Assembly (NCBI GenBank): GCA_963745945.1
Contig: CAVUZG010000004.1
Span: 2,046,001 to 2,110,000 of the forward strand
From: DATFVA01 sp963745945
GTDB lineage: Bacteria > Bacteroidota > Ignavibacteria > Ignavibacteriales > Ignavibacteriaceae
Direction of reading: 5' to 3'
Length of the DNA stretch: 64,000 nt
In this document: positions 20,266 to 29,187 of the stretch, piece after piece
How the letters are laid out: every line of letters begins with the position of its first letter
How positions within the stretch are numbered: position 1 is the stretch's first letter
Notes under the pieces: model-generated
Seen by the model: only the letters and a program-made list of their open reading frames with translations
The model's database searches: none
What the model was told of the DNA's origin: nothing
Position numbers and translations under genes: made by a program

Positions 20266-21261
20266 TTATTTTCCTACATTCACCAATACCCTTCCCTTAA
20301 CATTACCATAACGTATTTCGTCAATTTTTTTATTTGTTTCTTCGAGTGAACATTCTTCGTACATAATTTCAAGCTTTTCAGGTTTCCATTCATTGGCAAG
20401 TTTATACCATAATTTTTCTCTCAGTTCCATTGGGGTTTTCTCCGAGTTGATACCAAGCAAACTTATTCCACGAAGTATAAAAGGGAAGACAGTTGTATGC
20501 AGTTCAACTGAAGCAGCATTTCCGCAAGCCGCTACAACTCCCCATTGTTTTGTTGAAGCAATAGCCGTTGCAAGAATATTTCCGCCAACAGTATCAACAA
20601 CTCCGCTCCATCTTCCGGAAAGCAGAGCTTTTTTGGTTTTATCATTCATTTCTTCGCGTGAGATTAATGAAACAGCGCCAATTTCTTTTAAATATTTCTC
20701 TTGTTCAACTTTTCCCGTACCTGCAACAATTTTATAACCTTGTTTTGCAAATATTGCAATTGCCATAGAGCCTACTCCGCCGGAAGCACCTGTTACAAGA
20801 ACTTCAGCATCATTATCAAACCCAACCTGTTCCATTTTATCGAGAGCTAGTGCTGCTGTTAATCCTGCTGTTCCTAAAATCATACTTTCCTTGAGGGAAA
20901 GATTTGAAGGGAGTTTAACAACCCACTCTGAAGGCACACGTATGTATTCGCCAAATCCACCTGAAGTATTCATACCTAAATCATACCCGGTTACAAGTAC
21001 TTCATCACCCGCTTTAAATTTTTTGTTTTTAGATTCAGAAACAATTCCAGCCGCATCAATTCCCGGTGTGTGGGGATATCTTCTGGTTACTCCCTTATTT
21101 CCTGTTGCAGACAGCGCATCTTTATAATTTAATGAGGAATATTTAACATTTATTAAAACTTCACCTTCGGGTAAGTCATTAATGTTTCGCTTTGTTATTT
21201 CGCGAATAAATTTTCCGTTTTCTTCTTTTATTAAAAGTGCTTTGAATTTTGCGGAAATCAT
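20266..21261 (-). CDS. YhdH/YhfP-type NADPH reductase (acrylyl-CoA reductase AcuI family)
   Basis: A 331 aa medium-chain dehydrogenase/reductase. The N-terminus KFKALLIKEENGKF, YSSLNYKDALSATGNKGV and RYPHTPGIDAAGIV match the YhdH/AcuI quinone-oxidoreductase subfamily, and VLVTGASGGVGSMAIAIF (about 161-178) is the NADPH-binding loop. The characterised member AcuI reduces acryloyl-CoA to propionyl-CoA; others are quinone-type reductases. The start at 21261 has AAAGGAAAACA upstream. It converges with hemH, 14 nt apart, and no propionate genes are near, so the substrate is left open. Confidence 0.88.
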   Translation of the reverse strand: MISAKFKALLIKEENGKFIREITKRNINDLPEGEVLINVKYSSLNYKDALSATGNKGVTRRYPHTPGIDAAGIVSESKNKKFKAGDEVLVTGYDLGMNTSGGFGEYIRVPSEWVVKLPSNLSLKESMILGTAGLTAALALDKMEQVGFDNDAEVLVTGASGGVGSMAIAIFAKQGYKIVAGTGKVEQEKYLKEIGAVSLISREEMNDKTKKALLSGRWSGVVDTVGGNILATAIASTKQWGVVAACGNAASVELHTTVFPFILRGISLLGINSEKTPMELREKLWYKLANEWKPEKLEIMYEECSLEETNKKIDEIRYGNVKGRVLVNVGK

Positions 21262-21286
21262 TGTTTTCCTTTACATATTGATTAAA

Positions 21287-21345
21287 AACCGTTAAAACGG
21301 TTAAGCAGTTTGAAGGATTGAAAGCCCTCGGGATAAATCCCGGGG
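21287..21345. repeat. Two small intergenic palindromes upstream of the YhdH-type gene
   Basis: AACCGTTAAAACGGTT (21287-21302) is a 16 bp near-perfect palindrome 26 nt before the minus-strand start at 21261. A second hairpin, CGGGA-TAAA-TCCCG with flanking CC/GG pairs, occupies 21326-21345. They lie between two divergently read genes (starts 21261 and 21546). The first could be an operator; the second resembles short GC-rich intergenic hairpins. Neither has been shown to act. Confidence 0.4.
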
Positions 21346-21545
21346 TTAGCAAAATGAAATTTAAAAATCTTATTCCCGACTTGAAAGAGGGGATAATTTA
21401 TTCTTTTACCACCCAGATTAATTAAACAGTTGTGTTTAATAAAAAAGACAAAATAATTTTGAAAAATAAAATTTCCGGATAAAAATTAAAAATAAATTGG
21501 GGAATAATAGTTGTTGGGTTTTTCTTTAAATAATAGGGAATTATT

Positions 21546-21950
21546 ATGAAGAAAATTCTTTCATTACTCGTATACACACTATTAATAATTTCTTTTGCAG
21601 GTTGTTCAGATAATGATAATAGTATTGCCATACATACTAATCCGCCATGTAATACCAATGAAATCCTAAATTTACCAGGAAGTCAGGATGCTCCATTTTT
21701 ATATATTGTTAAAGATTCCGATATAAATGATATATACCTTTGTTGGACAAAAATAACAGGCTCATATTATGAGGTTCAGGAATGTATTAATGCATGTTTC
21801 AACTCTTTTGTTGACGACTATGTTATGTATGATGATTATTTTACTGAAGTAGTTAAGAATAATTATTTTTATAGGGTGAGGTCGATTTCACCTGCCGGAG
21901 TAACAGGTTGGAGTAATGTTGTAATAGGAGAACGAGGCGGTAAATTATAA
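21546..21950 (+). CDS. Small lipoprotein of unknown function
   Basis: A 134 aa lipoprotein: Lys-positive N-terminus, hydrophobic stretch and a lipobox ending IISFAGC with Cys20. The mature part has several further cysteines (PPCNT, YLCWTK, QECINACF) and a C-terminal stretch VKNNYFYRVRSISPAGVTGWSNV that looks like the last strands of a fibronectin type III domain. A single domain of this kind is often a surface-binding module. The gene is isolated, read away from the YhdH-type gene. No specific function is recognised. Confidence 0.7.
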   Translation: MKKILSLLVYTLLIISFAGCSDNDNSIAIHTNPPCNTNEILNLPGSQDAPFLYIVKDSDINDIYLCWTKITGSYYEVQECINACFNSFVDDYVMYDDYFTEVVKNNYFYRVRSISPAGVTGWSNVVIGERGGKL

Positions 21951-22130
21951 GAATTCTTTACTGTTTGATTTAAGGATTTCACAAATTATACTACGTAATA
22001 AGTGTTACGAAAAGTTTGTAAGGATTTCTCCCTTTAGAGCCCGTTATTCTAAAAGAAAATTTTCTTCCATTCAGTTTTTCCCGTTATATAATTCTTATTT
22101 TTAAGTACTTCAAAATAATTCTATGGTAAA

Positions 22131-22628
22131 ATGAAAAATAATAAAAGACCATCGTGGGATAAATATTTTCTGAAACTTGCAATGCTGGCGTCGGAAAGAG
22201 CTACGTGTCCCCGAATGCACTGCGGATGTATTCTTGTAAAAGACAGGTTTGTTCTTGCTACAGGATACAACGGTTCTTTACCGGGACAACCACACTGTGA
22301 AGACGAAGGATGCCTTGTAGTTGAAAATCATTGTGTCCGGACAAATCACGCTGAAATTAACGCCTTGGTTCAGGCGGCTATTCACGGAGTAAATATAAGC
22401 GGAGCAACTGCGTATATTACAAATATGTCATGCACAACCTGTGCAAAAGCAATGATTGCTGCCGGAATAAAACGTGTGGTTGTATTTTCTGATTTTCACG
22501 ATACGCTTGCAACAGAGTTTTACACAAAAAGCGGTGTTGAAATAACTAAAGTTGAAATGCCGGAAACGAAAATTCATTATAATTTAAAAGACTATTCATC
22601 AGCACGTAAAACAGAAAAGTCGAAATAG
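22131..22628 (+). CDS. Deoxycytidylate deaminase family protein (ComEB-like)
   Basis: A 165 aa cytidine/deoxycytidylate deaminase fold protein that probably converts dCMP to dUMP for thymidylate synthesis. The N-terminal PSWDKYFLKLAMLASERATC and the cysteine-rich MHCGCILVKDRFVLATGYNG fit the dCMP deaminase family. The catalytic zinc site is HAE (TNHAEINAL) with the CxxC in SCTTCAKAM. The next gene, a P-loop kinase, begins 2 nt after the stop, so a nucleotide-metabolism operon is likely. Confidence 0.92.
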   Translation: MKNNKRPSWDKYFLKLAMLASERATCPRMHCGCILVKDRFVLATGYNGSLPGQPHCEDEGCLVVENHCVRTNHAEINALVQAAIHGVNISGATAYITNMSCTTCAKAMIAAGIKRVVVFSDFHDTLATEFYTKSGVEITKVEMPETKIHYNLKDYSSARKTEKSK

Positions 22629-22630
22629 TT

Positions 22631-23261
22631 ATGGGCGGAAAACTTTGTCCTAAAATTATTCTTGAAGGAACACGCCTTACATTTAAAACTGAATTAGCAT
22701 TTGCTTTAAATGAACATCCGAGAATAGTGGGACCGAGAAAATACAGGTACCATTCTCCGCTTATTTCTGCTGAGTGGTGTTCGTTTACTAATTTTCCTTG
22801 GGGAAGGGGATTAATAAATTTTGATCCGAAGGAAGAAGCACAGGCAATGGAAACTTACCGTACCTGGCTGAAATTGTTTGAGCTTCAGAAATATTATTCA
22901 TGGATAATAGACCGGTTTCATATCTCAACCAAAGCCTACCAGTCGAAAAATCATGGTAAAGAATATGATTTTAGATGGCTGGAAGAGGGTCTTAAAAATT
23001 TGGAATTTCATCTTGTATTCTGTACACGTTCACCAACATCCTTCCTTAAAGCGAGAGAAGAAAGATTAAAAGTTTCCGGCAATCCAAAACAGTATGATAA
23101 TATTCAAATATTTATTGAAGAGCAGGAATTATATGAGAAGTCTCATCCGAAATTCCATTCTTCCTGTACTTGAAGTTGATGTTTCGGATAATGATATAAG
23201 TAAAGCATCAGAAAAAGTTGCCGACTGGCTGGAGCTTACGGGCGGGCTTTACGCAAAGTAA
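22631..23261 (+). CDS. Thymidylate kinase-like P-loop protein, frameshifted
   Basis: About 210 aa if mended. It looks like a nucleoside/nucleotide kinase of the thymidylate kinase fold: an early beta-strand and phosphate loop KIILEGTRLTFKTELAFAL, a DR-type motif SWIIDRFHISTKAYQ (about 97-111), and a LEFHLVFCTRSPTSFLKAREER lid-like region. The loop reads GTRLTFKT, so the glycine usually before the Lys is Phe. One extra T near 23157 shifts the frame; mended, the protein ends DWLELTGGLYAK and stops at 23261. Tight coupling to the dCMP deaminase suggests a role in pyrimidine deoxynucleotide supply, but activity is not certain. Confidence 0.7.
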
Positions 23262-23277
23262 ATTTATTTTTAATATT

Positions 23278-24151
23278 ATGAAAAACAACCCCACCGCATA
23301 TTTAAAGCCTATGCTGGCAACTATATTTTGGGGCCTCTCATTTATAGCAACAAAAACTGCTTTAAAAGAATTGACCCCAGTAATGATTATCATCTTTCCG
23401 GCTTCTTCTCGGTGTTTCATTTCTTACAGCGCTTGCTATTTATACAAAAAAAGATTTTTCAATTAAACTTAAAGAACATGCACTAATTCTTCTTCTTGCA
23501 GCCATAGCCGTTTTTCACCTATGGATCCAGGTTACCGGGCTACAGTATACTTCAGCAGCAAACACTGGGTGGATCATCGGAACTGCCCCTATTTTTATAG
23601 CGATAATGGGAATTATTTTCTTCAAAGAAAAAATCAAATTAAAACAGCTTGTCGGAATTATAATTGCTTTTATAGGTTTGCTTTTACTAATGAGTAAAGG
23701 CGATATTTCTTCAATTGATTTCATCTCCAACAAAGGTGATTTTCTTGTTCTTGGAAGTGCTTTTACATGGGGTGTTTATTCAATGGTTAACAAAAAAATA
23801 TCTTTAACCTATCCTCCGCTGATGACGATTCTTTATCTTTTTATAATGATGGCTATTCTTCTTTTACCGGTTACGGTGAATAAAGAAACGTTATTCAGAA
23901 TTGAACACCTGTCTTCAATCGGGTGGGTTTCCATTTTGTTTCTGGGGATTTTCTGTTCAGGTATTTCATATGTTTTGTGGGCACAATCACTAAAAGATAT
24001 GGATTCTTCAAAAGTCGGGGCATTCCTTTATTTTGAACCTTTCGTGACAGTATTTTCTGCATGGATTTTCTTGCATGAAAACATTACAATTCTGATGATT
24101 ATAAGCGGTATTATCATAATTCTCGGTGTTGTTCTGGTTAACCGCAAATAA
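23278..24151 (+). CDS. EamA/DMT family transporter, frameshifted
   Basis: About 291 aa if mended, with ten hydrophobic helices arranged as two EamA repeats. The first repeat starts LKPMLATIFWGLSFIATKTAL and the second has GDFLVLGSAFTWGVYSMVNKK. The C-terminus shows VGAFLYFEPFVTVFSAWIFL, characteristic of drug/metabolite exporters. An extra C near 23398 (CC instead of C) moves the frame; mended, IIIFRLLLGVSFLTALAIY is continuous. Start ATG 23278 lies 16 nt after the kinase gene. The substrate is unknown; EamA proteins export amino acids or other metabolites. Confidence 0.87.
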
Positions 24152-24268
24152 TTTTTCTTTTTTGGTGATGTAAAATATGTATTTGTCCGGTTGTGTTTCA
24201 CTTCGGAGGATCTTGAAAATTAATTGCTTATAGTGGTATGTCCGTTAATAATATTAATAGAAGATTCT

Positions 24269-24886
24269 ATGTTTAGAAAAACTTCAATATTAAAAGTATT
24301 TTTCGTTTTAATTTTACCAGTATTATTCGCTGCTTGCGAGAAATCAAGTGTGACCAATCCCCCATCGACAACCGGCACTTCAACTTTTCCAAATAAGGTT
24401 GGTGATAAATGGACTTATGCTGTCTACGATAGCATTAGTAATTCTTTTGATACACTTACAACTGAAATTGCCGGAACAATTGTTGTAAATAATCAAACGC
24501 TTTCTATTTGGGTAATGAATTCAAGTTCATATAAAGACTCCTTATTTGTTAGTGCGGATAACGAATCAGTTGTTTTTTATCAGGACCGTAATGCAACAAT
24601 AATTGATCATAAATATGAATTACCGTTGGTGGTTGGAAATTATTGGTATAATCCCGGTCAGCAATTCGATTCAACAACAGTTAAAGATAAAGAATCTGTT
24701 ACGGTTCCGGCGGGTTCATATCCGGAGGTGTTCAAACTTGAAAGAAAATGGGGAAGCTTCAACGTTTATGGTAATTCAGATACCTGGATTGATAATGATG
24801 TAGGCATTGTAAAACTATACAGAAGAATTTACGGCTATGATAATATTAAGGAAACCTGGCAACTTTTAAGTTATACTCTTCAATAA
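24269..24886 (+). CDS. Putative lipoprotein of unknown function
   Basis: About 205 aa from ATG 24269 (an upstream TTG extension lacks a sensible signal). The signal peptide RKTSILKVFFVLILPVLFAAC ends in lipobox LFAAC. A Ser/Thr/Pro linker follows, then a domain beginning FPNKVGDKWTYAVYDS, with repeated beta-strand patterns and a TYPE of closing segment WIDNDVGIVKLYRR. Similar WxY-containing domains occur in many uncharacterised lipoproteins of this phylum group. It is followed by a strong terminator at 24914 and appears monocistronic. Confidence 0.75.
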   Translation: MFRKTSILKVFFVLILPVLFAACEKSSVTNPPSTTGTSTFPNKVGDKWTYAVYDSISNSFDTLTTEIAGTIVVNNQTLSIWVMNSSSYKDSLFVSADNESVVFYQDRNATIIDHKYELPLVVGNYWYNPGQQFDSTTVKDKESVTVPAGSYPEVFKLERKWGSFNVYGNSDTWIDNDVGIVKLYRRIYGYDNIKETWQLLSYTLQ

Positions 24887-24913
24887 TTAATTAGTAACTA
24901 TCAGGCAAGATAT

Positions 24914-24941
24914 AAGAGATGTTTTAACATCTCTTTTTTTT
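24914..24941 (+). terminator. Rho-independent terminator after the 24269 lipoprotein gene
   Basis: AAGAGATG (24914-24921) pairs with CATCTCTT (24928-24935) around a TTTTAA loop, followed by a further run of T. Placement 27 nt after a stop codon fits. Confidence 0.8.
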
Positions 24942-25014
24942 GCAAAAATCGGTTACTCAATTCAATAAATCCGCATATATTTGCCAATCCGATTAATTGT
25001 TTAAAGGAAAATTG

Positions 25015-26227
25015 TTGAATCCGTGGAAAGGTGTTAAAGGATTATCACGCGATCTGTGGGTGATTTATGCAGCAACACTGATTAACCGTTCGGGCACAAT
25101 GGTGCTGCCATTTCTTGCTCTTTACCTTACAACACAACTTCACGAAGATGCAGCTACAGCGGGATTGGTTCTAACCTTTTATGGAATCGGGGCATTAATA
25201 ACTGCACCGTTAATGGGAAAGCTTTCTGACAAGATCGGTTCGCTTACAGTGATGAAACTTTCACTCTTTTTTTCGGGATGTATTTTATTCTTCTATCCAC
25301 TAATAACCGGGTTTACTCTTCTTTTTATAACAACCTTTTTGTGGGCTGTTATTAATGAGGCTTTCCGGCCGGCTGTGATGTCATTGATTTCTTACATAGC
25401 TCCCTCAGACAAACGTAGAACAGCTTTTGCAATGAACAGACTTGTTATAAATCTCGGTATGAGTATTGGTCCTGTCGCGGCAGGGTTTTTAGCCGAGGTA
25501 AATTTCTCAATAATATTTTACGTTGATGCCGTAACAGCAATACTTGCCGCGGCTTTTTTAGTTTTTTATCCAATAAAATATAAAATTGATAAAGATGAAA
25601 TTGAAAAAGAGGTGGAAAAGCTTCAGTCTCATAAGGGAATAGTGTTAAAAGATTTAAGGTTTATATTCTTTCTCATAGCCTTAACTCCGGCAACAATGGT
25701 AATCTTCCAGCATCTTGGCGTATTGCCATTATACCTGGTAAAAGATTTACACTTTCAGACATCAACGTTTGGTATGCTAACGGCAGTAAATACGGTACTT
25801 ATAATTTTAGTTGAAGTTCCTTTGAATTCAGCAATGACAAATTGGTCTGAGAAAAAATCACTCGCACTCGGCGCTATGTTAATTGGAATCGGATTTGGCG
25901 CAACAGCTTTTGTAAGTAATGCCTTTCCACTTATCATTACTATTATTATCTGGACTTTCGGCGAGATGATTTTATTTCCTGCAAGTTCAACTTTTGCTGC
26001 TGAAATATCTCCTCCGAACAGGAGAGGAGAATACATGGGATATTTTCAAATGTCTTTCAGCCTTGGCTTTTGCGCTTGGACCCTGGCTTGGCACATTAAT
26101 ATATGATAATTACGGCGGCAGGGAGGTCTGGTTTGCTGCTTTCATCGTCAGTGCAATTTCAGCGATTGGAATGCTTCTGATTCCTGCCAAACCTTCGGTA
26201 GAAAAAGTTTCTGAGAAAAAGGATTAA
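25015..26227 (+). CDS. MFS transporter, frameshifted
   Basis: About 404 aa if mended, with 12 predicted helices. The A-motif between helices 2 and 3 reads GALITAPLMGKLSDKIGS, and a second half-repeat is seen at AMTNWSEKKSLALGAMLIG. The chosen start is TTG 25015 (MNPWKGVKGLSRDLWVIYA) with AAAGGA 6 nt upstream. Near 26062 an extra C shifts the frame; mended, SLAFALGPWLGTLIYDNYGG completes helix 11 and the protein ends at 26227. Sequence style resembles MdtH-like multidrug transporters, but the substrate is not known. Confidence 0.85.
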
Positions 26228-26235
26228 AATAATTT

Positions 26236-26580
26236 ATGAATAAAGTAAATAGACAGAACGCTGAACATTATATATGGGGAGACAATTGCGAAGGGTGGAG
26301 ATTAGTGAATTTCCCAGAACTGAGCATTATCTACGAAAAAATGTCTCCCGGAACTTCAGAGAAAAAGCATTATCACAATAAGGCAAAACAGTTCTTTTTT
26401 ATCGTTGATGGGATGGCTTCAATTGAGACCGAAGAGAAAATTTATCATCTTGAAAAACACGAAGGATTAGAAATACTTCCGGGAATTAAACACAGATTTT
26501 TCAATTCATCTGATGGAACAATTGAGTTCATTGTAACCTCAAACCCATCAACTTTAAATGATAGATTTGATGTTGACTGA
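26236..26580 (+). CDS. Cupin domain protein
   Basis: A 114 aa single-domain cupin. The metal-binding motif is visible in KKHYHNKAKQFFFIVDGMASI (His, His and Gln/Glu region), with the second motif in LEILPGIKHRFFN. It has no signal peptide. Such proteins bind metals or small sugars and often isomerise or dioxygenate, but the specific reaction cannot be inferred. It starts 8 nt after the MFS gene, so it may be co-transcribed with it. Confidence 0.87.
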   Translation: MNKVNRQNAEHYIWGDNCEGWRLVNFPELSIIYEKMSPGTSEKKHYHNKAKQFFFIVDGMASIETEEKIYHLEKHEGLEILPGIKHRFFNSSDGTIEFIVTSNPSTLNDRFDVD

Positions 26581-26609
26581 AATTTGTTTAGAAAGTTAAA
26601 AGAATTAAC

Positions 26610-26636
26610 AACCCGATTTAATCAGGTTTATTTTTT
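26610..26636. terminator. Possible bidirectional terminator between cupin and msrA
   Basis: AACCCGAT (26610-26617) and ATCAGGTT (26621-26628) form a stem with one C-A mismatch and are followed by TATTTTTT on the plus strand. It sits between the converging cupin and msrA genes and overlaps the msrA stop. Confidence 0.5.
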
Positions 26637-27287
26637 CAGCTTGTCTTTAAAAACTTTTTCAAACTTTTCAACTTTCGGTGCAATTACAAATGAACAGTAA
26701 CCCTGGTAGGGATTGTTTTCATAATAATCCTGGTGATAGTCTTCAGCTTTATAAAATTTAACTAGAGGAACGATTTGGGTTACAATCGGTTTATCCCAGG
26801 CACCGGATTTCTGAAGTTCATTCTTATAATATTCAGCTTTTTCTTTTTGCTTTTCATTATGGTAAAGGATTATTGAACGATATTGTTCCCCGACATCAGC
26901 ACCCTGCCGGTTTAAGGTTGTGGGATCGTGTGTCTTCCAGAAAATCTTCAATAAATCATCGTATGAAATAACATCAGGATCATAGATTATCTGAACCACT
27001 TCAGCATGACCGGTGTTTCCATCGCAAACCTGCTCATAAGTGGGATCCGAAACATGTCCTCCTGCATATCCTGAAACAACAGATTTTACTCCAGCCACTC
27101 TTTCAAAGATTGCTTCAGAACACCAGAAACAACCCTGGCCGAAAGTAGCCGTATCGGTTTTTACCGAAGGATTATCGATCATAGATTCATCTTCCTTTTG
27201 GTGGTTTATTGATTTTGTTTCCTTGCAGCTTATTGCTGATCCGCAAACAATTAAAGAAGTTAATATAATTAATAACAGGTTTTTCAT
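26628..27287 (-). CDS. msrA: Peptide methionine-S-sulfoxide reductase, exported lipoprotein form
   Basis: Reduces the S-epimer of methionine sulfoxide in proteins. The 219 aa chain starts with a lipoprotein signal (SLIVCGSAISC; likely lipid Cys21). The catalytic domain starts TATFGQGCFWCSEAIFERV, with the nucleophile Cys in GCFWC, and continues with GYAGGHVSDPTYEQVC and DVGEQYRSIILYH. A recycling cysteine is in YQGYCSFVIAPK. The export signal places it in the envelope, unlike cytoplasmic MsrA, so it probably repairs periplasmic or outer-membrane proteins. No msrB is seen nearby. Confidence 0.94.
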   Translation of the reverse strand: MKNLLLIILTSLIVCGSAISCKETKSINHQKEDESMIDNPSVKTDTATFGQGCFWCSEAIFERVAGVKSVVSGYAGGHVSDPTYEQVCDGNTGHAEVVQIIYDPDVISYDDLLKIFWKTHDPTTLNRQGADVGEQYRSIILYHNEKQKEKAEYYKNELQKSGAWDKPIVTQIVPLVKFYKAEDYHQDYYENNPYQGYCSFVIAPKVEKFEKVFKDKLKK

Positions 27288-27626
27288 AATTCTCTATTTT
27301 TATTATTTCTACAGATAATTTGCTAATAAAATCAACCACTTTTATAACGAATAGATCACTTTTAAAGAACAATTTATTACAACAACCAAAAACGCAAATA
27401 AAAAGCTTAATTCACGGTCTCAAAAGAATCAAAAATTTTTTTATTAACTATTGCGTATTAGCAATTAATAGAATATGTTATATCAATTCCAGTTAAATTA
27501 ATTTTTCTGTAGGGAATAATTTTCTTGTTCCCGTTAATAATTCCTTTTCTGAGTCATACTTCCTGTCAAACATTTATTCAAATATAATTAACAGTTACTA
27601 TTTAACAACAAATAGAAAGGTACTTC
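27288..27626. other. Intergenic region, nothing recognised
   Basis: 339 bp of A/T-rich sequence between divergent msrA and the cytochrome gene. It must hold both promoters, but I see no convincing promoter, operator or small gene. Confidence 0.5.
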
Positions 27627-28268
27627 ATGAGAAAAATTCCGGTTTACTCAATCGTGTTTGCAGTTTCATTCTTAGGGATCGTTCTTTTTCAGATAGGGTG
27701 TAACAAACCAATGGAGGATAAGGTTCTTTCAAAAGAGGAAATGGTTCAAAGAGGGAAATACCTCGTAGAAATAGGCGGCTGTAACGATTGTCATTCTCCC
27801 AAAATGATGACAGATATGGGTCCCGTGGCTGATACAACCAGGTTATTGTCTGGGCATCCTGGAGATCATCCTGTAGCTGATCTTGATCCGGCGATGCTTG
27901 CTTCAAAAACCTGGATACTTACTAATATGGATATAACAGCGTGGGTTGGTCCATGGGGAATTTCATATACAGCGAACCTTACTCCTGATCCCGAAACAGG
28001 GTTGGGTAACTGGACGGACGAACTATTTATTAAAGCCCTGCGTACAGGGAAACATATGGGAGTTGGCAGACCAATTTTACCCCCAATGCCGTGGCAGGGA
28101 ATTTCTCAGTTGACTGATCAGGACTTAAAAAATGTCTTTGCTTATTTGCAGTCGATTAAACCTGTTCACAATAAAGTTCCTGATCCTGTACCCCCCGATA
28201 TGTTATCCACTGTTTTTAAAAAGGAAAAAACAAAAGAGCATATATCCAAAACTAAGGATACAGAATAG
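27627..28268 (+). CDS. Monohaem c-type cytochrome, probable lipoprotein
   Basis: A 213 aa exported cytochrome. The N-terminus is a signal with SFLGIVLFQIGCNKP, where Cys28 probably carries lipid. The single haem site is CNDCH (about residue 52) in RGKYLVEIGGCNDCHSPK; a candidate distal methionine lies in ILPPMPWQGISQLTDQDL, usual for c-type cytochromes of the nicotinate-dehydrogenase/alcohol-dehydrogenase subunit type. It would shuttle electrons in the periplasm. It stands alone, with AAAGG upstream and a terminator downstream; no dehydrogenase is adjacent. Confidence 0.9.
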   Translation: MRKIPVYSIVFAVSFLGIVLFQIGCNKPMEDKVLSKEEMVQRGKYLVEIGGCNDCHSPKMMTDMGPVADTTRLLSGHPGDHPVADLDPAMLASKTWILTNMDITAWVGPWGISYTANLTPDPETGLGNWTDELFIKALRTGKHMGVGRPILPPMPWQGISQLTDQDLKNVFAYLQSIKPVHNKVPDPVPPDMLSTVFKKEKTKEHISKTKDTE

Positions 28269-28277
28269 ATTATTACA

Positions 28278-28312
28278 AACCTGCCCGGCATCGCGTGCCA
28301 GGCAGGTTTTAT
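28278..28312 (+). terminator. Rho-independent terminator after the cytochrome gene
   Basis: AACCTGCC (28278-28285) pairs with GGCAGGTT (28301-28308), extended by GGCA/TGCC inside, and is followed by TTATTTATTGTTTT. It lies 9 nt after the stop codon. Confidence 0.8.
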
Positions 28313-28340
28313 TTATTGTTTTATATTAATTCTATTTTCC

Positions 28341-29039
28341 TCATTCCCCCTTGGAAATTCCCGATCCACCGCTAAAATCAGTAGTGCCGATGTTTGCACT
28401 TCCAAAATAAATTACCCGGGATCCCCCGCTGGCATCAACATTCAAAGTTCCCTGCATATTTATATCCAGCCTTGATCCTCCCGATAAATCTGCCTCAACA
28501 TTTTTCACGCTAAAATCTTTGAGGTAAGATATACTTCCACCCGAAGCATCAGTGCTAAAATCATTTCCTTTCCCTTTAAAATTAACTGTACTTCCACCCG
28601 ATATTTCCATGTTAATATTCTGACAATTAAGACTTCCCGATAATTGGGATCCCCCGGATAATTCACAATTAAAATCATCTTTTATATCCATTGTTATTTT
28701 TCCCTGCGCGCCGCCGCTTAAATCCAGTGCAGTTAACTCAGGCATTTTAATATTAATAATAATATCACCTTTTTTATGATAATAATTTTTATCAATGTAA
28801 ATATCGAGTGTGGCGCCCTTTTTTTCTACTTTCAGGTATTCAAAGTCAGCTTCATCTGCATCTATTGTTATTTCATAAGATGATGATTGAGTTACCGTCA
28901 GCAGCATACCGTACCCGACCTCAACTTTTCTGAAATCTTTAAAATCATATGTTTTTGTCGTGCGGTCTCCGGCGAAATTTAAAACAGAAATCATAGCCCA
29001 TATAAACAGACAATAAATCAGGGGTGCAGTCGGTTTCAT
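28341..29039 (-). CDS. DUF2807 (head GIN) domain protein, exported
   Basis: About 232 aa from the ATG at 29039, chosen because AGGAAATTAG precedes it; longer starts have poor signals. An N-terminal hydrophobic segment is followed by DFKDFRKVEVGYGMLLTV and a run of SGGS/SGGA turns (for example TALDLSGGAQGKI, NMEISGGSTVNF). These give the beta-helical, autotransporter-adhesin-like head domain common in Bacteroidota. It is probably periplasmic or surface located. The function is not established; roles in envelope sensing or adhesion are suggested in the literature on the family. Confidence 0.85.
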   Translation of the reverse strand: MKPTAPLIYCLFIWAMISVLNFAGDRTTKTYDFKDFRKVEVGYGMLLTVTQSSSYEITIDADEADFEYLKVEKKGATLDIYIDKNYYHKKGDIIINIKMPELTALDLSGGAQGKITMDIKDDFNCELSGGSQLSGSLNCQNINMEISGGSTVNFKGKGNDFSTDASGGSISYLKDFSVKNVEADLSGGSRLDINMQGTLNVDASGGSRVIYFGSANIGTTDFSGGSGISKGE

Positions 29040-29187
29040 TTCTAATTTCCTCATGGTTATTTGATAAATATTTAGACTTCCATTGGAATAGAAAAGTTGG
29101 TACAGAAATACGGAAGCATAAATTTTTTTGCTTATCTGGCTATACCGGATTATTTTCCGATTAATCATATAAAAATTTTGGCGGATT

